Origin: Thermococcus celer Vu 13 = JCM 8558
GTDB taxonomy: Archaea > Methanobacteriota_B > Thermococci > Thermococcales > Thermococcaceae
Reading direction: 5' to 3'
Length of the DNA: 64,000 nucleotides
NCBI RefSeq assembly: GCF_002214365.1
Contig: NZ_CP014854.1
Span: 62,001 to 126,000 of the forward strand
Shown here: in pieces, positions 54,547 to 62,795 of the stretch
How positions within the stretch are numbered: the stretch's first letter is position 1
How the letters are laid out: each line of letters starts with the position of its first letter
The notes under the pieces: model-generated
Told to the model about the DNA's origin: nothing
Seen by the model: only the letters and a program-made list of their open reading frames with translations
Databases searched by the model: none
Translations under genes and position numbers: made by a program

Positions 54547-54744
54547 TCACTCGAGAACCTCGAGAACCTTGGCCTTGAGGATGCCCTTTCCGCCGGTCGG
54601 CTCGACGAGGGTCGCGCCGCAGACGAGGCACCTGACGGTGGTCGACGGATTGCTGAAGACTATCTGCTCGTTGCCGCAGTCGATGCACTTCACCCTGAGG
54701 AAGCGGCTCTTCGGCATCGGGATGAGGTTCTTCGGGAGCGCCAT
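54547..54744 (-). CDS. rps27e: 30S ribosomal protein S27e
   Basis: This 65-residue zinc-ribbon ribosomal protein carries [20 protein letters not shown] and LVCGA, the four cysteines of S27e. It starts three bases after the L44e stop with GGAGGTGTGAAGT as ribosome site, so the two are translated from the same message. Confidence 0.96.
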   Translation of the reverse strand: MALPKNLIPMPKSRFLRVKCIDCGNEQIVFSNPSTTVRCLVCGATLVEPTGGKGILKAKVLEVLE

Positions 54745-54747
54745 ACT

Positions 54748-55032
54748 TCACACCTCCACCATCTCGAACTTCTTAACGCGGAAGCCCTGTCCCCTCGTGT
54801 GTGCCTTGCCGCAGACGGTGCACCTGAACCTGAGGTCGAGCTTCTTGACCGGCTTCTCCCTTCCGGCCGGGTTCGGCCTCGGGAAACCGCGGTAACCCTT
54901 CATTATCCTCCTGAAACGCCTCTGGCCCTGGCTGAGCTCGCTCCTCGGTCTCTTCTTGACCTTCTCGACCTTGTGGATCGTGTGCTTCTTGCAGTAGGGG
55001 CAGTAGGTCCTTATCTTCTTCGGATACTTCAT
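54748..55032 (-). CDS. rpl44e: 50S ribosomal protein L44e
   Basis: This 94-residue basic protein is L44e: [20 protein letters not shown] at the start, CTVCGK near the end, and the [11 protein letters not shown]-like segment [20 protein letters not shown] that contacts 23S rRNA near the E site (shown in part). The open frame runs further upstream, but the ATG at 55032 follows GGAGGTGAGAGA and matches the family. It leads the operon. Confidence 0.96.
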   Translation of the reverse strand: MKYPKKIRTYCPYCKKHTIHKVEKVKKRPRSELSQGQRRFRRIMKGYRGFPRPNPAGREKPVKKLDLRFRCTVCGKAHTRGQGFRVKKFEMVEV

Positions 55033-55088
55033 TCTCTCACCTCCAACAGAGGCCCGGTGGGCTCCTACTGCCTTCGGACACCCCCGCG

Positions 55089-55141
55089 CCATGAGGCATG
55101 ATAGTGCCTGCATGCTCCCCTACCATGAAACCCTTTAAAAT
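55089..55141 (-). promoter_or_regulatory. promoter and structured leader of the L44e operon
   Basis: A TATA element (minus strand CATTTTAAAGG, 55131-55141) starts a leader of about 75 bases. Within it, CATG-c-AGGCA pairs with TGCCT-CATG around a CTATCA loop (55089-55115), a nine-pair hairpin with one bulge. It might be a target for r-protein feedback control, or only fold by chance. Confidence 0.4.
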
Positions 55142-55243
55142 GTTTCTGTAGGGTAAGGCTTAGATACAATGGGTTATCCATAATGGAACCGCTGCGAACG
55201 TTAACGGAGGCGGGGATTAGATGGGGACCCCCTTGAGGAGTAT

Positions 55244-55660
55244 ATGAAAAGGGTGGAGATTAGAGAAAAAGTAAGGGAATCACACCACAAGAAGCGTATG
55301 GATACATTTAGCGCTCTCTTCCCGGGAGAACAGCCCCCAAAGGTTCCCTTCGATAGTTGGGGGACAATATTTGAGGAAAGGGAGTACAAGTTAAGGAGCG
55401 TGAAAGACTACCTTGATATTCTCGAAATCGCGATGAAGGCAGAAATGCTTGCGAAGGAAATTTACACTTATCTGGGGAAAATTACTGCCAACGTTGAATA
55501 TAAACGCATCTTTCTCGAGATTGCAGAGGATGAAGGAGAGCATTACGCATTCGTTGAAAATGAGTACAAAGTCCATTCAAAAATAAAGGCTCGGAAAAGT
55601 TTGCAGGAGCTCGTAGAGGAATTGGAAAAAGATAAAAACGCTCACTCCGCCGGGGCATAG
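55244..55660 (+). CDS. rubrerythrin-like ferritin-fold protein
   Basis: This 138-residue protein has a helical ferritin-like domain with carboxylate and His ligands (AMKAEMLAKEIYTYLGKI, then IAEDEGEHYAFVENEY), as in the erythrin part of rubrerythrins. It lacks the rubredoxin domain and the first 40 residues are unlike other members. It may bind a diiron centre and detoxify peroxide or store iron. The ATG follows GAGGAGTAT. The last residues overlap the convergent regulator gene by 19 bases, and composition is AT-richer than its neighbours. Confidence 0.7.
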   Translation: MKRVEIREKVRESHHKKRMDTFSALFPGEQPPKVPFDSWGTIFEEREYKLRSVKDYLDILEIAMKAEMLAKEIYTYLGKITANVEYKRIFLEIAEDEGEHYAFVENEYKVHSKIKARKSLQELVEELEKDKNAHSAGA

Positions 55661-55821
55661 TAGCAACGCTTCGGGGAGATTATCCTACCCTCCTTCTTGA
55701 GGACTTTGATGGCCTTATCGACATCCTTTTTGTCGATTCCCGCGAGCTCGGCTATCTCCTTGCTCTTCAGAGGTTTTCCCGCTTCCTTCAGAACCTTGAA
55801 AACAAGCTCAACCTCCACCAT
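55642..55821 (-). CDS. small winged-helix transcriptional regulator
   Basis: This 59-residue protein is one winged helix (MVEVELVFKVLKEAGKPLKS, then DVDKAIKVLKKEGRI and a wing PKRCYYAPAE). It resembles MarR-like or GntR-like single-domain archaeal regulators, which usually bind DNA as dimers. The ATG at 55821 follows GGGGTGAGAGGG. It is followed on the same strand by none, and lies downstream of the LysO genes. Confidence 0.8.
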   Translation of the reverse strand: MVEVELVFKVLKEAGKPLKSKEIAELAGIDKKDVDKAIKVLKKEGRIISPKRCYYAPAE

Positions 55822-55882
55822 CCCTCTCACCCCTTCTGTTTGTTGATGAAACCTAAGATGTTTGAATTTAAAAGATTATTGG

Positions 55883-56464
55883 TCAGAAACCCAGTATGAA
55901 CGGAACCACAAACGGCACCAGTGCGGTGAGAACGAAGCCGTGGACGAAAGCTATCAGCGCAACCTCGCTCCCCCCGAACTTCGTCATTAGGGGGAGTGTC
56001 GTGTCCATGGTTGTAGCGCCCCCCATTGAAACCGCCGCCTCTTTTCCAACCCTCTTGATAGCGAGGGGATACAGGAGAACCGTGAACATCTCCCTCGTCA
56101 GGTTGGCGAGGAAACCCAGGGTGCCGTAGACTGCCGAGTACTGAGCTATCAGGGGTCCCGTGAGGGAGTACCAGCCACAACCGGCCGCAACCGCCAGGCC
56201 CCATCTGAGTCCTATCCCGAGGAGCAGGGAAGCGAGGAGACCGCCGAGGAGAGACCCGGTAAGGGTGGCGAGGGGCAGTTTTATGGCCAGCCTCCCCATC
56301 CGCCTGATCTCCTTTAGCCTGAAGTTCTGCCCGAGGTCGATTCCGATTATCAGTATCAGCAGGTAGAGCACGAGCTCGTAGAGGTTGCCGAACCCCGGGG
56401 AGTACAGGTGCCCCACGAGGGCCCCCACGATCAGTGCGAACAGGACGTAGAGAATGAACCTCAT
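55883..56464 (-). CDS. LysO family lysine exporter, C-terminal part
   Basis: This 193-residue membrane protein has about six helices and the family sequence AAGCGWYSLTGPLIAQY followed by GGATTMDTTLPLM, which belong to the DUF340/LysO (YbjE) lysine exporter. In bacteria one chain of about 300 residues carries both parts; here a separate upstream gene supplies the first part. The two genes overlap by four bases (ATGA), so a two-chain transporter is made. Confidence 0.85.
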   Translation of the reverse strand: MRFILYVLFALIVGALVGHLYSPGFGNLYELVLYLLILIIGIDLGQNFRLKEIRRMGRLAIKLPLATLTGSLLGGLLASLLLGIGLRWGLAVAAGCGWYSLTGPLIAQYSAVYGTLGFLANLTREMFTVLLYPLAIKRVGKEAAVSMGGATTMDTTLPLMTKFGGSEVALIAFVHGFVLTALVPFVVPFILGF

Positions 56465-56706
56465 TTCCCATCACCCACAATGAGGGCCATCCCGATGCTC
56501 CCGGCTATGGTCAGGATGGCAAAGAGAACGGATGAAACGAGGAGCCAGAGGGCGTCCACCTTAACCTCACCGGCCTTCACCCCCATGAAGAATATCAGGA
56601 GCAGGAGGGCGGCGCTCATCGGAACGTCCAGGTTCACCCTGCGTCCCCCTCTGCGGAGCGCGTAGCCGATTAGGATCCCCGCGATTAGTGGGACGAAGAT
56701 GTTCAT
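56461..56706 (-). CDS. LysO family lysine exporter, N-terminal part
   Basis: This 81-residue membrane protein with three helices (IFVPLIAGILIGYAL, MSAALLLLIFFMGVKAGE, VSSVLFAILTIAGSIGMALI) corresponds to the N-terminal domain of DUF340/LysO. It precedes the larger part with a four-base overlap. A stop codon clearly separates the two, and the overlap is the arrangement of a real gene pair rather than a frameshift. Confidence 0.8.
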   Translation of the reverse strand: MNIFVPLIAGILIGYALRRGGRRVNLDVPMSAALLLLIFFMGVKAGEVKVDALWLLVSSVLFAILTIAGSIGMALIVGDGK

Positions 56707-56892
56707 GGAAAAACCTTCCTCTGAAGGTTAATAAACGTATCGAGGGGCTCGGTGGGTGTTCACGTCATCATCCGTGAGCCTTCAGCATGCTTGCTAATCG
56801 TCATCGCCCGGAATCCTGTATCCCCGCTTCTTTTTAAACCTATGCGGGCAAAGGTTTTTACGAGAATCACCCAAACTCAAACGGTGATTCAC

Positions 56893-58092
56893 ATGATTCG
56901 TGCATCCGAGAGGGCCATGGGTATTGAGTACGCCATCAGAGACGTCGTTCTCCCCGCGAGGGAGCTTGAGAAAAAGGGCGTAAAGGTCATCCGGCTCAAC
57001 ATAGGCGACCCCGGAAAGTACGACTTCCAGCCACCGAAGCACATGAGGGACGCCTACTGTCGGGCAATTCAGGAGGGGCACAACTACTACGGTCCGAGCG
57101 AGGGCCTGCCCGAGATGAGGGAGGCCGTGGTTCAACGGGAGAGGGAGAAAAACGGCGTCGATATAACCGCCGACGACGTCAGGGTTACGGCGGCGGTTAC
57201 AGAGGCGCTCCAGCTCATATTCGGCTCCCTCCTCAACCCGGGCGACAACATACTCGTCCCGAGCCCGAGCTATCCCCCCTACGTGGGTCTCGTGAAATTC
57301 TACGCCGCAGAGCCGAGGGAGTACCTGACGGTCGAGGAGAACGGCTGGCAACCGGACGTAGACGATATGCGGAAGAGAATCGACGAGAGGACGAAGGCCA
57401 TAGCCCTCATAAACCCGAACAACCCGACGGGGGCGCTCTACGAGAAGAAGACGATTAAGGAGATACTCGATTTGGCCGGCGAGTACGGCCTGCCGGTGAT
57501 AAGCGACGAGATATACGACCTCATGACCTACGCGGGGAAGCACGTCTCCCCGGGTTCGCTCACGAAGGACGTTCCGGTTATTGTGATGAACGGCATGTCC
57601 AAGGTCTACTTCGCCACGGGATGGCGCCTGGGCTACTTCTACTACGTCGACCCCGAGAACAAACTCGAGGAGGTCAGGGAAGCGATAGACAAGATGGCGC
57701 GGATAAGGATATGCCCCAGCACCCCCGCCCAGTTCGCCGCCATAGCTGGCTTAACAGGCTCGATGGACTACCTTGAGGATTACATGGCCAAACTCAAGGA
57801 GAGGAGGGACTACATCTACAAGCGCCTTCAGGAGATCCCCGGAATAAGCACTACCAAGCCGCAGGGGGCGTTCTACATCTTCCCGAGGATAGAGGAGCGC
57901 TCAAAGTGGAAGAACGACAAGGAATTCGTCCTGGATGCCCTCCACGAGGCCCACGTGCTCTTCGTTCACGGTTCCGGCTTCGGAAAGGCCGGAGAGTGGC
58001 ACTTCAGGATAGTGTTCCTGCCGCCGGTCGAGGTGCTCGAGGAGGCGATGAACAACTTCGAGACCTTCATGAAGAAGAGGCTCGCAGAGTGA
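56893..58092 (+). CDS. alanine aminotransferase
   Basis: This 399-residue class I/II PLP aminotransferase closely follows the alanine aminotransferase of Pyrococcus furiosus: MIRASERAMGIEYAIRDVVL at the start, RLNIGDP, INPNNPTGALY and the PLP Lys237 in NGMSKVYFATGWRLG. It converts pyruvate and glutamate to alanine and 2-oxoglutarate, an electron and carbon sink in fermentation. I use the ATG at 56893 after GGTGATTCAC; the longer frame from 56752 contains promoter sequence. Confidence 0.93.
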   Translation: MIRASERAMGIEYAIRDVVLPARELEKKGVKVIRLNIGDPGKYDFQPPKHMRDAYCRAIQEGHNYYGPSEGLPEMREAVVQREREKNGVDITADDVRVTAAVTEALQLIFGSLLNPGDNILVPSPSYPPYVGLVKFYAAEPREYLTVEENGWQPDVDDMRKRIDERTKAIALINPNNPTGALYEKKTIKEILDLAGEYGLPVISDEIYDLMTYAGKHVSPGSLTKDVPVIVMNGMSKVYFATGWRLGYFYYVDPENKLEEVREAIDKMARIRICPSTPAQFAAIAGLTGSMDYLEDYMAKLKERRDYIYKRLQEIPGISTTKPQGAFYIFPRIEERSKWKNDKEFVLDALHEAHVLFVHGSGFGKAGEWHFRIVFLPPVEVLEEAMNNFETFMKKRLAE

Positions 58093-58166
58093 ACTTCTGT
58101 ATTTCCTTTTCTCCAGTCTTTCTCTCACGGTGCATCGTAGTATTCAGTCGGGGCGGAGGGAGAGGA

Positions 58167-58370
58167 TCATCCTCCCGAAACGACCGGGATAACCTCGACG
58201 TAATCCCCGTCCTTCACCCTCTCGTCCTCGAGGGCGACCCTTCCGTTGAGCCTCGCTATGGCGCTCTCCGTGTTGAAGCCGAGCTCGTGGAGGACGTCTT
58301 TAATCGTCATACCCTTCCGCCACTCGATTTCCTTTTCCACTCCCCTCCCGAGGACCTTCACCCTTATCAT
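58167..58370 (-). CDS. MoaD/ThiS-like small protein with Gly-Gly tail
   Basis: This 67-residue beta-grasp protein ends VVSGG and contains the KDGDYVEVIPVVSGG motif of ThiS/MoaD sulfur carriers. It may supply sulfur for thiamine, tungstopterin or tRNA thiolation, or act as an archaeal ubiquitin-like modifier. The ATG at 58370 follows GGTGATGGCG; an ATG two codons earlier lies in that site. It is monocistronic. The window therefore has two such carriers, this one and the one in the tungsten cassette. Confidence 0.85.
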   Translation of the reverse strand: MIRVKVLGRGVEKEIEWRKGMTIKDVLHELGFNTESAIARLNGRVALEDERVKDGDYVEVIPVVSGG

Positions 58371-58510
58371 CGCCATCACCGGTTGGGGATAGATTGGAGG
58401 ATTTATAAGCTTAAGTCGCTTCACGCGGGTTAACCGCCGATCCCGTGCACGGCTTCGCGTCCAAAAAACTTAAAAACCCCCTCCCGCTCATATAACGTGG
58501 ACGGTGGAGT

Positions 58511-58596
58511 GCCGCGGTAGCCTAGCCTGGTAGGGCGCCGGCCTGCTAAGCCGGTGGGCGTTGCCCACAGGGGTTCAAATCCCCTCCGCGGCGCCA
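58511..58596 (+). tRNA. tRNA-Ser (GCT anticodon)
   Basis: A full class II cloverleaf is visible: acceptor GCCGCGG (58511-58517) pairs with CCGCGGC (58586-58592), the anticodon stem CCGGC/GCCGG holds loop CTGCTAA with anticodon GCT, a long variable arm GTGGGCGTTGCCCAC follows, and the T arm has GGTTCAAATCC. Discriminator G and an encoded CCA end at 58596. No intron. Confidence 0.96.
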
Positions 58597-58615
58597 TACT
58601 TTCTTCGGGTCGAAT

Positions 58616-58690
58616 GCCGGGATAGCCTAGAGGCGAGGCGAGGGACTGCAGATCCCTTCCACCCGGGTTCAAATCCCGGTCCCGGCTCCA
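58616..58690 (+). tRNA. tRNA-Cys (GCA anticodon)
   Basis: Acceptor GCCGGGA (58616-58622) pairs with TCCCGGC (58680-58686). The anticodon stem AGGGA/TCCCT holds loop CTGCAGA with anticodon GCA, and the T arm has GGTTCAAATCC. Discriminator T (U73 in the RNA) is typical of tRNA-Cys, and CCA is encoded to 58690. It follows tRNA-Ser by 19 bases, so both are probably in one transcript. Confidence 0.96.
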
Positions 58691-58758
58691 CCACATCAAC
58701 CCTTTTTTACGAAAGCGTTGACGGAAAGGTTGTGTTTCCTGTTCAATGGGTAGTTTCG

Positions 58759-58880
58759 ATGTGTTTGCACTATAAAAGGGCCCTTGAATTCGAAATTTGA
58801 TGTTAGAAATCTTTGTACAATGGGGGTTTTCTTTTAAATGGCGCTCCTTCAGAGCCCGGAATAACGGCCTTCTCTTGCAA
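58759..58880 (+). repeat. dispersed intergenic repeat, copy 2
   Basis: This is the second copy of the sequence at 235-350, with conserved outer blocks GATGTGTTTGCA (58759-58770) and CTTTTAAATGGCGCTCCTTC (58831-58850) and similar spacing. It lies directly downstream of the two tRNA genes. The outer GGGGGTTTGC stem of copy 1 is not preserved here, while the inner TTC-loop hairpin is partly kept (GGCTC-like arms). Confidence 0.55.
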
Positions 58881-58968
58881 AGTTTTGTCCCGGTTCCGAA
58901 CTCCAAAACCTTTAAATACCATGGCAATTTTAGTCAATTATGGTAAGAAAAATGCGGGAGGTGGAAAG

Positions 58969-59723
58969 ATGGTGTACGTTGCGGTTCTGGCGAACGTTAA
59001 CGGCAATTTCCCTGCCCTTGCAAAGGCCCTTGAAAAGATAGAAGCGCTGAAAGAAGAGGGGTACGAGATCGAGAAATACTACATAATCGGAAACGTGGTC
59101 GGCCTGTTTCCCTACCCGAGGGAGGTCCTGGACGTCCTCAACGACCTCATGGAGAACAACAGCGTTAAGGTGATCAGGGGTGAGTTCGACCAGGTTATAG
59201 CCGAGAGCGATCCCCACGCCGAGGGGCCGGACTACATCGACCGCGTGGACTACCCGAGTACGTCAAGCTGGGCTTGAAGTACACGTGGGAGAACCTCGGT
59301 CACGAGGGCAAGGAATTCATACGTGACCTGCCAGTATACCTCGTGGACAAAATAGGTAAGAACGATATATTCGGTGTGTACGGCAGCCCCATCGACCCGT
59401 TCAGGGGAGTGGTCCTTCCGGAGCAGCCCACGAGTTATTACGATGCGATAATGCGCCCCATGAGAAACTACGAGGTGCTCTTCGTGGCCTCGCCGAAGTA
59501 CCCAGTCAACGCGATGACGCGCTACGGCAGGGTTATCTGCCCGGGGAGCATCGGGTTCCCGCCTGGGAAGGAACACAGGGCCACCTTCGCCCTCGTGGAC
59601 GTTGATACCCTCCACACCAAGTTCATAGAGGTCGATTACGACAAGAAACTGATCGAGGACAGGATACGTCGGGAAGGTTTGCCCGAGGACCTCGTTAAGG
59701 TCCTCTACCGCGGAAAGATCTGA
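58969..59723 (+). pseudogene. metallophosphoesterase gene with a frameshift
   Basis: Two frames together make one calcineurin-like phosphoesterase-type protein of about 251 residues. The first runs from ATG 58969 (VYVAVLANVNGNFPALAKAL, with the DxH position changed to LANVNG) to a stop at 59277. The second picks up as EYVKLGLKYTWENLGHEGKE and ends at 59723. Loss of a single G near 59254 (CCGAG where CCGGAG is expected) explains the switch. Either a real mutation or a sequencing error is possible. The full reading is uninterrupted elsewhere, so damage is recent. Confidence 0.75.
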
Positions 59724-61017
59724 GCAGGCTTATCCCTTCCCTCACCTCCCTTCTATTGTAAAGAAGGAACAGCGGAAGGCCCACCAAGGGGGCGTACCTT
59801 GAAAGGAAGGCGAGGGACTGGAGGAACAGCGCGACGGCCAGCGAAACGTATGGCCTGGGGGACACCCCAAGGAGTATCCGTGCGTAGTGGGCAACACCCA
59901 CGAGTATGACGCCGTAACCGAACATCAGGCCCATCATCACGCCCATCGCTCCAAAGGCGGGTATGAGGTAAAACCACGAAGCGAGGGCCGTAGAGGCACC
60001 GAGAAGCGCCACCAGGGTCCCCCTCCTAACGTACGCGGTGGCGTTTAGGGCAACTATACTCGGGTTGTAGGCGATGTAAACCTCCACTGCCATGAGACCG
60101 AGGTAAAAGGCCGGACCAACGTCGAAACCGAACGTTGCCGAGAGGATCTCCCTGCCCGGGAACATGAGGGGGAACACCACAACGGCGATGATCAGTATCA
60201 GAAGGGACGTCGTCTCCTCGGCCATAAGTTTAACGTAGTTTTTCTCGTTCCGTCCGTACTCGTAGGAGAAGAGGGGCATCATGGCCGATTGGAGGACCTG
60301 GGGGAGGTACGTCAGGAGAAACGCCGTTGAGAGTATCGCCGATACATTCCCAGCAACCTCCGGGCCGGCGAGGTACTCGCCCATGAAATAGGGTCCCTGT
60401 ACCAGAAAGACCCCCGAGAGGGTGCCGAGGAAAGCGAAGGATGAATACGAGACGAGGAGCCTCATCTCCTCGCCCCGGGGCATCCCGATCAGGTTGAACT
60501 TCACCAGATACCCGGCGGCAAAAAGGGCTATCAGCCCAAAGAAAAGTAGATATGGCGCAAAGACGTTCTGGAATAAAAATCCCACCAGGAACCCCGCGAA
60601 GGATAGAGTTATTATGTACGCGTAGTGTTCCCCCCTGTGCATACCGTAGAGGAAACTCCTGAGGGTCAGCTGAACTCCCCGGAGGGCTGCGATGATCCCC
60701 AGGTACGCGTTAACCGGAAGCAGGAAAAGACCCGTTAGGGGGAGGAGAAACGAGGGAAGGGTCATGGAGCGTATTGAGTCCTGACCCCTGGTTCCCAGAA
60801 ATTCGGAGGTGTACTTACCGAGGGCCACGGCAAAGAAGCTCAACGGTATGGCTATGAAGAAGGCCTTTGAGAGGAGGGAGTTAGCGGTACCCAGCTCCTC
60901 GAGGCCAAAACGCCTTGCCACCATTGCACTGTACAAAAATCTGCCGAGGCCGGTGAGACCCAGGGCAACCACCGATGCCAGTGAATGACGCAGAATGACC
61001 CGACGCTCGTAGCTCAT
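59695..61017 (-). CDS. polysaccharide flippase-type membrane protein
   Basis: This 440-residue protein has twelve or more membrane helices and the start VALGLTGLGRFLYSAMVARR FGLEELG typical of the Wzx/MurJ-like polysaccharide transporter family (MATE superfamily fold). It probably flips a lipid-linked saccharide across the membrane for glycosylation or envelope sugars, and the STT3-like enzyme elsewhere in the window could use such a substrate. Its 3' end overlaps the phosphoesterase gene by 29 bases on the other strand. Confidence 0.85.
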   Translation of the reverse strand: MSYERRVILRHSLASVVALGLTGLGRFLYSAMVARRFGLEELGTANSLLSKAFFIAIPLSFFAVALGKYTSEFLGTRGQDSIRSMTLPSFLLPLTGLFLLPVNAYLGIIAALRGVQLTLRSFLYGMHRGEHYAYIITLSFAGFLVGFLFQNVFAPYLLFFGLIALFAAGYLVKFNLIGMPRGEEMRLLVSYSSFAFLGTLSGVFLVQGPYFMGEYLAGPEVAGNVSAILSTAFLLTYLPQVLQSAMMPLFSYEYGRNEKNYVKLMAEETTSLLILIIAVVVFPLMFPGREILSATFGFDVGPAFYLGLMAVEVYIAYNPSIVALNATAYVRRGTLVALLGASTALASWFYLIPAFGAMGVMMGLMFGYGVILVGVAHYARILLGVSPRPYVSLAVALFLQSLAFLSRYAPLVGLPLFLLYNRREVREGISLLRSFRGRGP

Positions 61018-61041
61018 GGATGGAGAGAGGAAGGGAGAAAT

Positions 61042-61341
61042 TTAACCTTTTTGGAAACCGAGGTAGAAGCCGGCTATGAACGCCCCCGTACCCGGGAGGA
61101 TGCCGATTGCCTTCTGACTGAGGGAAACCACCTGGGATGTCAAATTACCGGTAAGGTTGAACAGCTTGTCCGTGTTTATCGTTATCACGCCCTTCTGCTG
61201 AAGCCAGAAGAGACTGAGCAGGTAGGCACCTATTAAGGCCATCGCTATCTTCATAACCTTCTTCAGGGCGAATCCCGTCAGGAAACCTGCCACCGCTCCG
61301 ACTCCCACGTCACCCGTAATTCCAGCCACGCTTAGATCCAT
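61042..61341 (-). CDS. FUN14 family membrane protein
   Basis: This 99-residue protein fits the FUN14 family: a glycine-rich helix GVGAVAGFLTGFALKKVMKI, a second helix AMALIGAYLLSLFWLQQKGV and a C-terminal glycine-rich helix. Archaeal FUN14 proteins have no established function. It is divergent from the PadR-type regulator with 109 bases between the starts, and the regulator may control it. Confidence 0.78.
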   Translation of the reverse strand: MDLSVAGITGDVGVGAVAGFLTGFALKKVMKIAMALIGAYLLSLFWLQQKGVITINTDKLFNLTGNLTSQVVSLSQKAIGILPGTGAFIAGFYLGFQKG

Positions 61342-61450
61342 TTATAACCACCCACAATACGTTGGCATTGTGGGGATAAAACCTTTTTGCCAAAACGCTT
61401 AAATTACACAACTCCAAAATATTTCTAAAGCATAAAAGTGGGTGTGAGGA

Positions 61451-61777
61451 ATGACGACCCCCATGGAGAGGCTCAAAAATAAGATAACGAAGGAGGTTCT
61501 GTGGCTCTACATCCTGAGGCTTTTGAAGGAGAGGCCCATGTACGCCTACGAGCTCAAGGAGAGGATAAAGGAGGCCTTCGACTTCGAACCCGCAACCGTC
61601 AGCTCTTACGTGGTCCTTTACAAGCTGGAGAAGGAGGGGTACGTTACCGCGGAGTGGCAGGAGAGCGAGACCGGGAAACCGTCCAGGAAGTACTACAGAC
61701 TCACACCCGAGGGTGAAAAGCTCTTTGAGGAGGGTGTGGCTTTTCTCGAGAACATGCTCTCAAAACTCAAAGGATGA
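61451..61777 (+). CDS. PadR family transcriptional regulator
   Basis: This 108-residue protein has the PadR winged helix: KEVLWLYILRLLKERPMYAY, then ATVSSYVVLYKLEKEGYV and a wing GKPSRKYYRLTPEG, with a dimerising C-terminal helix. Members often repress adjacent membrane genes. The ATG at 61451 follows GTGAGGA; an internal ATG at 61463 is possible. The divergent FUN14 gene is the obvious candidate target. Confidence 0.88.
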   Translation: MTTPMERLKNKITKEVLWLYILRLLKERPMYAYELKERIKEAFDFEPATVSSYVVLYKLEKEGYVTAEWQESETGKPSRKYYRLTPEGEKLFEEGVAFLENMLSKLKG

Positions 61778-61827
61778 CCCAGAGAACGGGAGGAGCCCAA
61801 AAGAGAAACCTTTGAGGGCCAACGCCC

Positions 61828-62004
<177 letters not shown>

Positions 62005-62049
62005 TTAATTCAAATCCAACACAGGTACAGCAGACGATTTTTAAAGCTT

Positions 62050-62137
62050 TGGTGCGGGGGACGGGATTCGAACCCGCGCAGCCCTGCGGCAGCGGATCTT
62101 AAGTCCGCCCCCTTTGGCCAGGCTCGGGCACCCCCGC
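62050..62137 (-). tRNA. tRNA-Leu (TAA anticodon)
   Basis: Read on the minus strand, acceptor GCGGGGG pairs with CCCCCGC, the anticodon stem GCGGA/TCCGC holds loop CTTAAGA with anticodon TAA, and a long variable arm marks a class II tRNA. The T arm has GGGTTCGAATCCC. Discriminator A and an encoded CCA end at 62050. No intron. Confidence 0.96.
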
Positions 62138-62176
62138 GCGAGGGAGAGTAAGCGAGGGGGATTAAAAGCTTTCCCC

Positions 62177-62782
62177 TCAGGTCCTCACTATCCTCATCTC
62201 AAACTCCTCAACCGGAACCTTGAAGTCCTCTCTGCTCTCTATCTCCTTCCTGTTGTAGAGGATCTCCCTCGCGAGGATCCAGTAGATGAGCGCAAGGGCT
62301 TTTCTTCCCTTGTTGTTGGTCGGGATCGCCAGGTCAACGTAGCTGAGGAAGTTCTCGGTATCGACGAGGGCCACTATCGGGATCCCGATCTCGATGGCCT
62401 CCTTCATGGCCTGGTGGTCGGCCCTCGGGTCCGTTACTATGAGGACGTCCGGCTCTATGAAGTTCTTTACCTGCGGGTTGGTCATCGTCCCCGGCAGGAA
62501 ACGGCCTGGGATGGCCCTGGCACCGGTGACCTCCCCGAACTTCTTGACGGGTTTCTGACCGTAGAGCCTGACGCTGACCGCGAGTATGCTGGTCGGATCA
62601 AACTTGGCGAGGAACTTACCGGCCGTCCGGAGCCTCTCGTCGGTTTTCCTGACGTCAAGGACGTAGAGGCCGTCCTGCCTGACGCGGTATATGAACTTCT
62701 TCATGTCCTGGGTCTTCTGCTGGGTGCCGATGTGGACACCCGCGGCAAGGTACTGGTCGAGTGGAACAAGGTATTCCTCCAT
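62177..62782 (-). CDS. rps2: 30S ribosomal protein S2
   Basis: This 201-residue protein is archaeal S2 (SAe family), with [20 protein letters not shown] at the start, [10 protein letters not shown] and [13 protein letters not shown] in the middle. The ATG has GGAGGTGTGAAGG upstream. It follows the enolase-like gene by 13 bases in the same order found in many archaea. Confidence 0.96.
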   Translation of the reverse strand: MEEYLVPLDQYLAAGVHIGTQQKTQDMKKFIYRVRQDGLYVLDVRKTDERLRTAGKFLAKFDPTSILAVSVRLYGQKPVKKFGEVTGARAIPGRFLPGTMTNPQVKNFIEPDVLIVTDPRADHQAMKEAIEIGIPIVALVDTENFLSYVDLAIPTNNKGRKALALIYWILAREILYNRKEIESREDFKVPVEEFEMRIVRT

Positions 62783-62795
62783 CCTTCACACCTCC

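Noticed and set aside
56752-56892. N-terminal extension of alanine aminotransferase
   Set aside because: The extra 47 codons lie in the promoter region, and GGTGATTCAC before ATG 56893 gives the normal family start.
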